This document shows, one piece after another, positions 51,824 to 59,594 of a DNA stretch of 64,000 nucleotides. Source of the stretch: Cellulomonas sp. URHD0024 (GTDB taxonomy: Bacteria; Actinomycetota; Actinomycetes; Actinomycetales; Cellulomonadaceae); NCBI RefSeq assembly GCF_000426185.1, contig NZ_AUEW01000009.1, forward strand, positions 141,910 to 205,909, written 5' to 3'. The notes below the pieces were generated by a model, which did not search any database, was not told where the DNA came from, and saw nothing but the letters and a program-made list of their open reading frames with translations. Each line of letters begins with the position of its first letter. Positions within the stretch are counted from its first letter, which is position 1. Position numbers and translations under genes: made by a program.

Positions 51824-52301
51824 GGTCCTGTCCTACCTCAGGACCTCAGACTTCGCTCACGCGGGTGGCACTCATCTGATGGCGATCCGGGTCCCCGAAC
51901 GGGAGTCGAATCGGGTGAGTTCGAGGCAAAACGGAGGGCCCAGACCGGCGCTTCTGCTGGCCAGGGGCCCTGCGTTCACTGCGACTGGCGGTAGCGGCTT
52001 GGGTCGCCTGCCTTGCATGAGGTTCGCTCGGTTCGACGATCTCGCATCTACCTGGCCGGGCACCGTTCGTGATGTGGAACGCGTTGTAGGTTTTCGGACC
52101 TGGTTGGACACCGAAGAGGAGAGCAATCGCCGACCGCTCAGCGGCAGGGGCACTTCGAGGCATCGGACCGACACGGACCAGCCTGCGACGGCGTCGGGCT
52201 GGACCACGCGACCCGCGCATGACCGCGTTCGGCGGGTTACGGCGCGGCGGGGGGAGTCGTAGTCTCGCTGGTATCACCTCCTACCAAGGGTTGTGACCGC
52301 C
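51824..52301. other. Divergent intergenic region
   Basis: About 480 bases between divergent genes. Two plus-strand frames are open here but neither has a convincing start or composition. Only promoter DNA for the two flanking genes is expected. Confidence 0.35.
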
Positions 52302-52871
52302 ATGGCCATGCATGCCTACCTGTACGACTCGACGCTGCAACCTGTGGGGCCGCTCGGCATCGTCGTCAGGCTGCACGGCGGAACTGACCTCGGGCGTTTC
52401 CCGAAAGAATTCGACGCAGCGTTCTTCTCGCCGTGGCCCGCCGCACTGGCCGCCGGCGCGGAGTTCGCGGTCCGCACGGAGAGTGAGGACGGGGCAGCAA
52501 CCCGTTGGCGCATGCCACAAGAGGTGTTCGACCTGCGAGCGGTCACGAAGAAGGGCGATTCGAACGTCGCCATCGTCATCCTCGAACGGACGGGGGTCCC
52601 CGCGCCGCCTGTCGTAGCGGGCGGCGGCAGCCTCAGCCACAGCAAGGGCATCGAGGAGCACGGCATCCTCGAGGAGCTTAAGCGCCACTCCCCGACGTTC
52701 GATGCTCTGGGCACGGAGGCGGCCGCCCAGCAGAATCTCAGCGCACTCCCGGGCGCGGACGGTGGCCCGGCAACCGCTCAGCTCGCGATACCCACGTACA
52801 CGCGCACTGTTGGAGTCCCAGGAAACCTCTCCCTCAACCGGAGCCTGTGCCGCATCCTCCACTGGGACTGA
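52302..52871 (+). CDS. Hypothetical protein
   Basis: A soluble 189-residue protein. AAGGG lies 11 bases before the ATG at 52302; a GTG at 52293 is also possible. It has a beta-rich N-terminal half (LYDSTLQPVGPLGIVVRLHGG) and a polar C-terminal half (GILEELKRHSPTFDALG). No family, signal peptide or membrane helix is recognised. It is 15 bases upstream of the sensor kinase and could share its transcript. Confidence 0.6.
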   Translation: MAMHAYLYDSTLQPVGPLGIVVRLHGGTDLGRFPKEFDAAFFSPWPAALAAGAEFAVRTESEDGAATRWRMPQEVFDLRAVTKKGDSNVAIVILERTGVPAPPVVAGGGSLSHSKGIEEHGILEELKRHSPTFDALGTEAAAQQNLSALPGADGGPATAQLAIPTYTRTVGVPGNLSLNRSLCRILHWD

Positions 52872-52886
52872 GCGGGAGGCACGGAC

Positions 52887-54098
52887 GTGCTGACGACGCA
52901 CCGGAGGGCAAGTCCATGGTGGCGCGACGTCGGCATCGCGGTGGCGGCCGTCGCCCTTGACGCCGTCCTGCTCACCGGCCTCTCCCAGGAGGACGACCAG
53001 GTCGGCTGGGCGGGCCCGCAGCCCGCGTGGTTGATCGTCGTCGCGGCCCTCGTATCCGTCCCCATACTCACGTTCCGTCGACGAGCGCCGATGCGCGTCT
53101 GCCTCGCGATGTCGCTGTACGCGGTCGTCGTCACCGCCGCACTGGGCTCGCGGCCCGTCGTCTCGCTGCTCGTCGCCTTGTACAGCGCCGCCGTCCTCTG
53201 CGACCGGTCTCGGGCCACCGTCTGCCTGCTCGGGGTGCTCGCGGCGAGCGGGGTCGCCGTCGCCTACGAGGCGTCCTTCCCGACGGTCGCGCCGGGCGAC
53301 GTCGTCCTGGTCGCCGTCCTGTACGCCGTGCTCGACGTCTCGACGTGGGCGGCCGGTCTCTGGGGAGCGGGCGCCGCGGCCCGCGACAGGGCCAGAGCGC
53401 TCGAGGAGTCGCGCGTACGGCTGGCGCAGCAGGCGGTCGTCGACGAGCAGCTCCGGATCGCCCGCGAGCTGCACGACATCGTCGCGCACGCCGTGACCGC
53501 GATGACCCTGCAGGCCGCAGGCGCGAGCAGGGTCGTCGCCACCGACCCGGACAAGGCCGCACAGGCGATGACGTCCGTGCAGGCCCTCGGCCAGCAGGCG
53601 ATCTCGGAGCTGCGACGGCTCCTCGTAGTCCTGCGGGCCGGCGACGACCGCGAGCTGCCCCCGCGGGACGACCACGGCATGGCCGAGGTCCCCGCGCTCC
53701 TGGAGACCTTCGAGTCGAGCGGTCTCCCGGTCCGGTTCACGTCGCACGGCCGTGCGCGGGACCTCGACCCGAGCGTCGGCCTGGCCGCGTACCGCCTGGT
53801 GCAGGAGTCCCTGACGAACGCCGCCAAGCATGCCGACGGCGCGGAGGTGGACGTGGTTGCCTCGTGGCTGGCGGACTCGATCGAGCTCCAGGTGGCGAAC
53901 ACCATCCCGGAGCGGTCGAGCACCGACCCCGCCCGCGACCTCGACGGCGGCTACGGCCTGATCGGCCTGCACGAACGGGTCCGGCTGCTCGGCGGCTCGT
54001 TCACGGCGACGCGTCGGGACGACGGCAGGTTCGTCGTGACCGCGTCGCTGCCGACCGCCGGCACGGAACGGATCCCGGCCGACGCCGGTCGACCGTGA
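52887..54098 (+). CDS. NarL-type sensor histidine kinase
   Basis: A 403-residue kinase, GTG start with GGGAGG. Four to five membrane segments occupy residues 12-165, without a large extracellular domain. HisKA_3 has the phospho-acceptor His in RIARELHDIVAHAV; the ATPase domain shows RLVQESLTNAAKHA and GGYGLIGLHERV. It overlaps the response regulator (GTGA), its evident partner. Confidence 0.92.
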   Translation: MLTTHRRASPWWRDVGIAVAAVALDAVLLTGLSQEDDQVGWAGPQPAWLIVVAALVSVPILTFRRRAPMRVCLAMSLYAVVVTAALGSRPVVSLLVALYSAAVLCDRSRATVCLLGVLAASGVAVAYEASFPTVAPGDVVLVAVLYAVLDVSTWAAGLWGAGAAARDRARALEESRVRLAQQAVVDEQLRIARELHDIVAHAVTAMTLQAAGASRVVATDPDKAAQAMTSVQALGQQAISELRRLLVVLRAGDDRELPPRDDHGMAEVPALLETFESSGLPVRFTSHGRARDLDPSVGLAAYRLVQESLTNAAKHADGAEVDVVASWLADSIELQVANTIPERSSTDPARDLDGGYGLIGLHERVRLLGGSFTATRRDDGRFVVTASLPTAGTERIPADAGRP

Positions 54099-54757
54099 GC
54101 ATCCGCGTCGTCCTTGCCGACGACCAGGCGCTCGTCCGCGCGGGAATCGAGATGCTGCTGAGCGCGGAGCCGGGGATCGAGGTCGTCGCAGCCGTGCCCG
54201 ACGGCGCCGAGGCGGTCCGCGCGGTCGCCGTGCTGCGCCCCGACGTCGCCGTGCTCGACGTGCGGATGCCCGTCCTGGACGGGGTCGAGGCGACCCGCAG
54301 GATCGTCGAGTCCCGCGCCGAGAGCTCCGCGCTTCCCGCGGTCCTCGTCCTGACCACCTTCAACCTCGATGCCGCGGTGTACGCAGCGCTCAGCGCCGGC
54401 GCCTCCGGCTTCATGCTGAAGGACGCCGCACCGACCGACCTCGCCCAGGCCGTGCGCGCGCTGGCGGTCGGCAAGGGCTGGCTCGATCCCGACGTCACCC
54501 AGTCGGTCATCGAGCGGTTCTCCTCCCGCCCCTCCGGCCCGGCCCACAGGGACCCGCGCCTCGACACCCTGACCGCACGCGAGCGCGAGGTGCTCCTCTG
54601 CCTCACGCGTGGCCTCTCGAACGCGGAGATCGCGAGCGAGCTCTTCATCGGCGAGGGCACGGTCAAGACGCACGTCAACCACGTCCTCGACAAGCTCGGC
54701 GTGCGCGACCGCGTCCAGGCCGTGGTGTTCGCGTACGAAGCGCATCTCGTCGGATAG
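54095..54757 (+). CDS. NarL/LuxR-type response regulator
   Basis: A 220-residue regulator. The receiver has D9-D10, phospho-acceptor Asp in VAVLDVRMP, LTTF and LKDA; the LuxR-type helix-turn-helix is LTAREREVLLCLTRGLSNAEIASELFIGEGTVKTHVNHV in outline. The GTG start overlaps the kinase stop. The next genes encode secreted proteins that may be its targets. Confidence 0.95.
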   Translation: MSIRVVLADDQALVRAGIEMLLSAEPGIEVVAAVPDGAEAVRAVAVLRPDVAVLDVRMPVLDGVEATRRIVESRAESSALPAVLVLTTFNLDAAVYAALSAGASGFMLKDAAPTDLAQAVRALAVGKGWLDPDVTQSVIERFSSRPSGPAHRDPRLDTLTAREREVLLCLTRGLSNAEIASELFIGEGTVKTHVNHVLDKLGVRDRVQAVVFAYEAHLVG

Positions 54758-54917
54758 CCGCTCACTCTCCCGACAGGCAGAGGACGGATCTCCGCCTTCT
54801 CGCAGACGCGCGCAGAGACTGCCCGCCGCAACGATCTCCTCACCCCAAGACCTGGGGCCCGACGGAGATCGTCGCCCTGTCGACGCAGCTCCGGACAACC
54901 ACCGTGAGGAGCCCGAC

Positions 54918-55649
54918 ATGAACACGTTGCATCGCGCCCTCGTCGCCACCGCAGTGATGGCGGCGATGTCTGTTGCGCTCGCCCCGCAGACGCTCGCAGC
55001 CGAGAGCGCCCGTGGAGCCACCGAGACCGCGCAGGTGGCCGCCGCCACCAGCGACGCCGAGACGGCGGCCGGCTACCTGAAGCAGTGGATGTTCGATCCG
55101 AACCATCCAGGACACCTGCTGTACACGAAGTCGAGCTTCAGCGGTCCGGCCAGCCGGAACACCAACCTGAAGAACAAGCTGGAGCACCGGTTCCTGCAGT
55201 GGGAGTCCCAGACGTGGGGCATCAACCTCGGCTGGACCGACGACGCGTCGCCTGCCACGGCGACCAGGGTCTCCCGCTGGTTCTTCACCATGGGCGACGA
55301 GGCACGTCCCGTGCGGTACGGCGACCTCGTGGCGATCGGGAACGGCGGAAGCCCGTCCTACATCCGCTACGCGAGCCGCACCTTCGGCATCAACCTCGAC
55401 TGGTCGAAGACACCGAGGTACGAGTGGAAGCTGCTGGGCGGCAAGGTCGGTGAGCCGGTGCGATCCGGCCAGTGGCTGGCGATCTACAACACCGTGACCA
55501 AGCAGCCGCTCATCTACTTCGACCGCAGCGTCGGCGGCGATATCGGGTGGCCCGACAGCGAGACCTGGGGTGAGCAGATCACGGATGCGGCGATGGCCTT
55601 CATCAAGGAGCACTGGGACGAGGGTCTTGCATTCCTCCTCCTCGCCTAG
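54918..55649 (+). CDS. Secreted protein with repeated INLGW-type motifs
   Basis: A 243-residue exported protein, GAGGAG before the ATG, signal peptide ending near LAAESA (residue 30). The mature part has three related segments, WGINLGWTDD, FGINLDWSK and GGDIGWPDS, each after an aromatic/Arg-rich strand, which suggests a three-fold (trefoil-like) fold. The function is unknown. It follows the NarL-type pair. Confidence 0.75.
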   Translation: MNTLHRALVATAVMAAMSVALAPQTLAAESARGATETAQVAAATSDAETAAGYLKQWMFDPNHPGHLLYTKSSFSGPASRNTNLKNKLEHRFLQWESQTWGINLGWTDDASPATATRVSRWFFTMGDEARPVRYGDLVAIGNGGSPSYIRYASRTFGINLDWSKTPRYEWKLLGGKVGEPVRSGQWLAIYNTVTKQPLIYFDRSVGGDIGWPDSETWGEQITDAAMAFIKEHWDEGLAFLLLA

Positions 55650-55661
55650 CCCGACCTCTGG

Positions 55662-55691
55662 GCTGCCGGCCGGTGACAACCGGCCGGCAGC
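55662..55691 (+). terminator. Strong hairpin after secreted-protein gene
   Basis: GCTGCCGGCCGGT pairs perfectly with ACCGGCCGGCAGC (13 bp) around the tetraloop GACA, 13 bases after the stop. Confidence 0.85.
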
Positions 55692-55961
55692 TCGAGCGTC
55701 GACGGCTCCAGGGCGGGCGACAGGGCACTGATCAGTGCGTGGCTGTTCGAGTCCTGGCTGATCTCCCACGCGCGCCATCGCACCGCGCAGGTGCAGCGCC
55801 TTGATGAGCTTCGTCCGCTCGGCGATCGACCGGGGCTGGAGTCGGCGATCAGCGTCGGGACGGTTGCCGGCCCGGTGGTCCGGCCCGGGTGCTCCGCCGC
55901 CGGCGTTGAACAGGTACGGCTCGCGGGCTCGAGCCGGCGCCGATCGCGGTCGACAACCGGC

Positions 55962-56349
55962 TCACCCTGCACGTCGTCTGGGATCGCTGTTCGACTTCAG
56001 AGCCAATCGTCCCAGCGCCGATTTCTCAGTCTCGAAGGCCAGGGCCATCGACGCGTCGTCGCTGCCGACGAAGTCGTCGACCAGCCGCATCGACCGGATC
56101 CGGTAGCCGGCCTCGAACAGACTGCGGAACACCGACGCCGAACCGTCCACGATGTCGGTGTGCACCACGAGCTCGCCCCGGGCGACCTCGCCGTCCGCGA
56201 AGCCGTGATGGGTGAGCGCCACATGCCGCAGGTCCAGCAAGTCCACCGGGGCAGCCGGGACGTCACACCGACATCCGGGCGCCGGTCGCAGCCGGCGAGC
56301 AGGACGCCAGCACCGCGACCGCCACCACCGCGGGTCCGAGACCGCTCAC
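55962..56349 (-). pseudogene. Relic of an M15-family D-Ala-D-Ala carboxypeptidase lipoprotein
   Basis: The minus strand encodes LTHHGFADGEVARGELVVHT, then VFRSLFEAGYRIRSMRLVDD and DDASMA, a recognisable M15-peptidase core. The expected continuation (a zinc-site HxxxxxD and the C-terminus) is missing. Upstream in another frame lies a lipoprotein-like hydrophobic stretch ending in LASCS, so the gene is both frameshifted and truncated. Confidence 0.65.
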
Positions 56350-56501
56350 CAGGACCCTCCCGCACGCGAACGCCCTCGAACGCCGTCTGCCGAAAGGTAG
56401 AGCTCGAATCTCCTCCCTCCTGCCGACGCAGGCGGAGACGTCCCGCGACGACGCTCGTCTCGACACCCCACAGCACGACCGACGAGATGGGAGCACCAGA
56501 A

Positions 56502-56825
56502 ATGACGCACAACCTTGGTCGCCTGATTGCGGCAGCTGCACTGGTCGTGGGCGGGATCGTCGTCACGGTTCCGTCTGCACAAGCGGTCCCGGTCGGCAGC
56601 TCCGAGAACCAGACCGAGATGGACAAGCTGAAGGAGGACGGGTACGAGTGCGGTCGCATGGGCATCGGCGGCTATCTCTGCACGAAGACGGGCTCCCCCG
56701 ACCAGGTGTGTGACAACGCCGGGAAGTGCGCGTCCCTGCTGGTGGGCCGTCCGGGCCGCCCGATCGTGACGCCGCCGACCACACCCCCGGTCAAGGGGGG
56801 CACCCTGCCGCTTCGGACGCCGTGA
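56502..56825 (+). CDS. Small secreted cysteine-containing protein
   Basis: A 107-residue exported protein. GGGAG is eight bases before the ATG; the signal peptide ends near AQAVP (residue 28). The mature part has four cysteines (YECGRM, YLCTK, VCDNAG, KCASL), enough for two disulfides, and a Pro-rich tail. No family is recognised. Confidence 0.7.
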   Translation: MTHNLGRLIAAAALVVGGIVVTVPSAQAVPVGSSENQTEMDKLKEDGYECGRMGIGGYLCTKTGSPDQVCDNAGKCASLLVGRPGRPIVTPPTTPPVKGGTLPLRTP

Positions 56826-56880
56826 CGCCCCCTGCATCACGGAGGGCCTCACCCGTGTCTTGACGTCACCAGCTGTTCGG

Positions 56881-56910
56881 GTTGCCGGCCGGCGCCGACC
56901 GACCGGCAAC
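56881..56910 (+). terminator. Hairpin after small secreted-protein gene
   Basis: GTTGCCGG pairs with CCGGCAAC; the stem continues for three more pairs after one mismatch. Confidence 0.5.
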
Positions 56911-56946
56911 CTGCCCGCCTACCGCGTTCCCAGGGAGGTGAACGAC

Positions 56947-57153
56947 ATGACGACTCCACGACCCGCCAGCTCCTGGCCGGGCGAACCGGTGTACGTCGTC
57001 TACCACTACAACGACGGCCACGACTTCGTCACCGAGACTGTGCTGCGCGCCGAGGTGACCGCCTACATGCCGCTGCTGTGCGCCACCCCGCTCGACGCCG
57101 ACCACTACGTGGCGACGTTCGGCACGATCGAGGTGCGGGCCGCCCGGGGATGA
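56947..57153 (+). CDS. Small hypothetical protein
   Basis: A 68-residue soluble protein with GGGAGG nine bases before the ATG. It begins with a Pro-rich stretch and then has VYVVYHYNDGHDFVTETVL. The good ribosome site and ordinary composition support a real gene; the function is unknown. Confidence 0.6.
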   Translation: MTTPRPASSWPGEPVYVVYHYNDGHDFVTETVLRAEVTAYMPLLCATPLDADHYVATFGTIEVRAARG

Positions 57154-57377
57154 ACCGCCTACGCTCGAAGGTCCAGGGCGGTGACGCCGAGGTGCGACCG
57201 CTCGACCGCGAGGTTCAACACTCGCCGGTGGTCGGCATCGACGGGATGCGTCGCGCTGCGAGCCACGACCTGGGCCCGGACGATGTCGTCCGTCTCCACT
57301 GCGTCGACCAGAAGCAGGGCCCCCTCGCCTCGACCAGCACGGCGAGCTCGTGCCGGATCCCTCCCGGATCGTCTGCT

Positions 57378-57537
57378 CGGCCTCCGCGAGGACGTCGAGC
57401 TCGCCACGCTCGGCTGGGTCCACTGGCACAACACCCAGCGCCTGCACGGCTACCTCGGGGACATCCCGCCAACCGAGTTCGAGACCGCGTTCTACGCTAG
57501 CCACGGGAGCGACCAGGCCCGGGTCGAAATCCCTTAG
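57378..57537 (+). pseudogene. 3' fragment of an IS3-type transposase
   Basis: The frame gives DVELATLGWVHWHNTQRLHG and YLGDIPPTEFETAFYA, the C-terminal end of the IS3-family integrase domain with the catalytic-site-flanking W-x-N-x-x-R-L-H-x-x-L-G. The rest of the transposase and both terminal repeats are absent, so it is an immobile remnant. Confidence 0.82.
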
Positions 57538-57680
57538 CCCGAGCCCTCCACCGGACCCAGGGCGATCCACGCGGAATCAGACGACGCACTCAAGCTGGCC
57601 GGGGGAGACGGCGCGCGTCGACCGATGATCGCCGCGCCCGCGCGGCCTACGATCACGCGTAGAAACCCTCCTCCTCGGTG

Positions 57681-57714
57681 CTGCCAGCCTGGAGGGTCTC
57701 CTCCAGGCTGGCAG
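57681..57714 (-). terminator. Perfect 15-bp hairpin after cysteine-rich peptide gene
   Basis: CTGCCAGCCTGGAGG pairs with CCTCCAGGCTGGCAG around GTCT, nine bases after the stop codon of the small gene on the minus strand. Confidence 0.82.
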
Positions 57715-57723
57715 CCTCACGGG

Positions 57724-57789
57724 TCAGCAGGAACTGGTCTGGCATCCAGTGCCGCAGCACAGGGCGTCGTCGCAACAGTCGGCGCTCAT
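57724..57789 (-). CDS. 21-residue cysteine-rich peptide
   Basis: A tiny gene with an excellent ribosome site (GGAGGGAGG ending six bases before ATG 57789) and a perfect terminator nine bases after its TGA. The product has 21 residues with cysteines at positions 5, 6, 11, 12, 16 and 21, four of them as two CC pairs, plus acidic D4, D7, D8. There is no leader. It lies 41 bases after the PIG-L gene and would be the last gene of the sigma factor operon. A metal- or metalloid-binding micro-metallothionein, a thiol-linked peptide, or a peptide modified after translation are possible; none is proved. Confidence 0.7.
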   Translation of the reverse strand: MSADCCDDALCCGTGCQTSSC

Positions 57790-57830
57790 GGTTCACCTCC
57801 CTCCGTTGTGAGCTCTCGCGGGAATGGAGG

Positions 57831-58577
57831 TCAGACGCTGGCGGTGTCGAAGCGCTCGAGGAGCACGGCGTGCGGGACGCCCATCGCCAGGCCGCCCGCA
57901 GCGGTCATGTCCCGGAGGAAGACCGCTGGGTCGAAGGGGCGACCGAGGCTCGCGAGGTAGCGGGCGTGGCACCGCAGGGACCTGGCGCCAGCGTCGAGCC
58001 AGTCGGTGACGTCCACACCGTGTGTCGGCGCGCCAGAGCCCATCGTCAGGACGGCGCGGACCCCGGCGTGCGGCTCGAGGCCCTCGTCGGCGGCGAGCTC
58101 CGGGAAGATCCAGCGGTTCGCCGCGTCCTTGGCGGCGTCGAGGGTCGCCAGCGCGACTGCCCGGTGGTCCGGCTGGTTGAGCTGGCGGGCCCCGAAGGTC
58201 AACCGTTCGGTCGCCGTCAGGAGCCGGTCCGGGGCGGTCCGGCGAACGACGCGCGTGATGTCGCGCCGCAGCGCCGGACCGTACTCGACCAGACCGTCGG
58301 GGTGGTCCAGGAACCACACGTCGCGCACACCGACGACCGCCGCGCTGGCAACCTGCTCGGCACGGCGGATCTCGCGCGCCTCGCGCGGGACAGTGTCGGC
58401 CATCCCTGCTTCGCCGTGGGTGACGACGAGGTATCCGACCCACTTGCCGGCCGCCGTCCACCGCGCGACTGCACTGGCCGCGCCGTACTCCAGGTCATCG
58501 GGGTGAGCGACGACGGCAAGGAGGCGCGACCAGTCCTCGTCCAGCGGTTCTACACCGTGCTCTGCATTGGGATCCAT
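57831..58577 (-). CDS. PIG-L family (LmbE-like) zinc deacetylase
   Basis: A 248-residue protein with the metal-binding motif A-H25-P-D-D28 near the N-terminus and a third ligand likely in QPDHRAV. AAGG precedes the ATG. The family includes MshB, which deacetylates GlcNAc-inositol in mycothiol synthesis, Mca and BshB. It sits between an ECF sigma factor and a cysteine-rich peptide, so a thiol-cofactor or detoxification role is likely. The chromosomal mshB is usually elsewhere, so this may be a specialised paralogue. Confidence 0.88.
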   Translation of the reverse strand: MDPNAEHGVEPLDEDWSRLLAVVAHPDDLEYGAASAVARWTAAGKWVGYLVVTHGEAGMADTVPREAREIRRAEQVASAAVVGVRDVWFLDHPDGLVEYGPALRRDITRVVRRTAPDRLLTATERLTFGARQLNQPDHRAVALATLDAAKDAANRWIFPELAADEGLEPHAGVRAVLTMGSGAPTHGVDVTDWLDAGARSLRCHARYLASLGRPFDPAVFLRDMTAAGGLAMGVPHAVLLERFDTASV

Positions 58578-58621
58578 GCACCTTCAGACGAGGCAGTCGC
58601 CACATGGACGCAGCCGGGGTC

Positions 58622-59227
58622 CTAGTAGGCCCCGCACGCCCCGCAGCCCACGCGATCGAGGGCCTCGTGCGAGGCGACGGGTGCGAAGTCCAGAACCCGT
58701 CCACGCGCGTCGCGATCGACGTCGCAGCACTGCAGCAACAGCTCGCGCAACCGGCCCCGACCGCGCTGCACCCGCGACTTCATCCCCGACACAGAGACCT
58801 GTGCCAGGGCCGCGGCCGCCGCCTGGGTATGGCCGGCCACGTCGACCATCCTTAGCGCGTCCGCCTGGTCAGCGGGGAGCAGCTCGAGCATGGGGATCAA
58901 GCACTGGGCCAGCTCCGTCTCTGCCGTCGTCTGGTCCGCGAGCTCGCTGAGCGGCTCGTCGACTGCGAACTCGTCGACGAGCACCTCACGGCGCCGGACC
59001 GCGGACCGGTAGTAGTCGACGATCGCGTTGCGGGTCGTCGTGTACAGCCACCCGACGATGCGCTGCTCATCCAGGACCTCGACGCTCGTCGTCATCCGCA
59101 GGAACACCAGCTGGAGGATGTCCTCTGCGTCCGAAGCCGAAACCCGACGCTGTACGAACGTGCGGAGATCGGCGGCGAATCGCACCCACGCCGCTTCCAC
59201 CTGAGCGCTCTGCTCCTGTGTGACCAC
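58622..59227 (-). CDS. ECF sigma factor (SigZ-like) with cysteine-rich C-terminus
   Basis: A 201-residue ECF sigma factor, GTG start with AAAGG. Region 2 has DAEDILQLVFLRM and GWLYTTTRNAIVDYYR; region 4 has LLPADQADALRMVDVAGHTQAAAAALAQVSVSGMKSRVQRGRGRLR in outline. After region 4 comes a tail with LLLQCCDVD and GCGACG, four or more cysteines that may sense redox state or metals. No anti-sigma gene is adjacent; the tail may replace it. It is 44 bases from the PIG-L gene. Confidence 0.88.
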   Translation of the reverse strand: MVTQEQSAQVEAAWVRFAADLRTFVQRRVSASDAEDILQLVFLRMTTSVEVLDEQRIVGWLYTTTRNAIVDYYRSAVRRREVLVDEFAVDEPLSELADQTTAETELAQCLIPMLELLPADQADALRMVDVAGHTQAAAAALAQVSVSGMKSRVQRGRGRLRELLLQCCDVDRDARGRVLDFAPVASHEALDRVGCGACGAY

Positions 59228-59451
59228 ATCCCACCTTTCGACTTCGTCCTTCCCGGGCACGACGGTCGCACACAGCTCCGACCGATCTCGACCACGCGTC
59301 CGATCGCTCCGTCGGAGTCCGACGTGTACCGGGACTGCCACAACGACAGACGCCCGTCGGCTATCGACGGGGTCTGACGTCACCTACCAGCAAATTCGAC
59401 CACCCACGCCGCAGCATCAGTGGCGTGTCATGCGGTGCTCGACGCCCGACT
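59228..59451. other. Intergenic region upstream of sigma-factor operon
   Basis: About 220 bases between the 38-residue membrane peptide gene and the sigma factor, both on the minus strand. No gene is seen. It should contain the promoter of the sigma factor operon. Confidence 0.35.
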
Positions 59452-59568
59452 TCACTTGCCGTGTGGGTTCCATGAGCCCAGGTCGAGCCCGTTGATGCTC
59501 ACATGGATGGTGACGAGCAGAAGTATCACGGCAAGCAGTGAAAGGACGACGATCCGTCGACGAGACAT
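59452..59568 (-). CDS. 38-residue single-pass membrane peptide
   Basis: TGGAG lies eight bases before the ATG. The product has a basic MSRRR start, one hydrophobic helix (about residues 6-24) and a short polar tail. It begins 26 bases after the ABC exporter permease and looks co-transcribed. It may be a small accessory subunit of that exporter; this is inferred from position only. Confidence 0.55.
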   Translation of the reverse strand: MSRRRIVVLSLLAVILLLVTIHVSINGLDLGSWNPHGK

Positions 59569-59594
59569 GGCAAATCTCCATTCGTGCGCAGGGA

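Noticed and set aside
57159..57434. A minus-strand frame overlapping the IS3 relic, with a smooth stretch from ETDDIVRAQVV onward
   Set aside because: The start region is Arg/Ser-rich without a ribosome site, and the plus strand carries recognisable transposase sequence in part of it. It may be an older gene relic, but cannot be supported.
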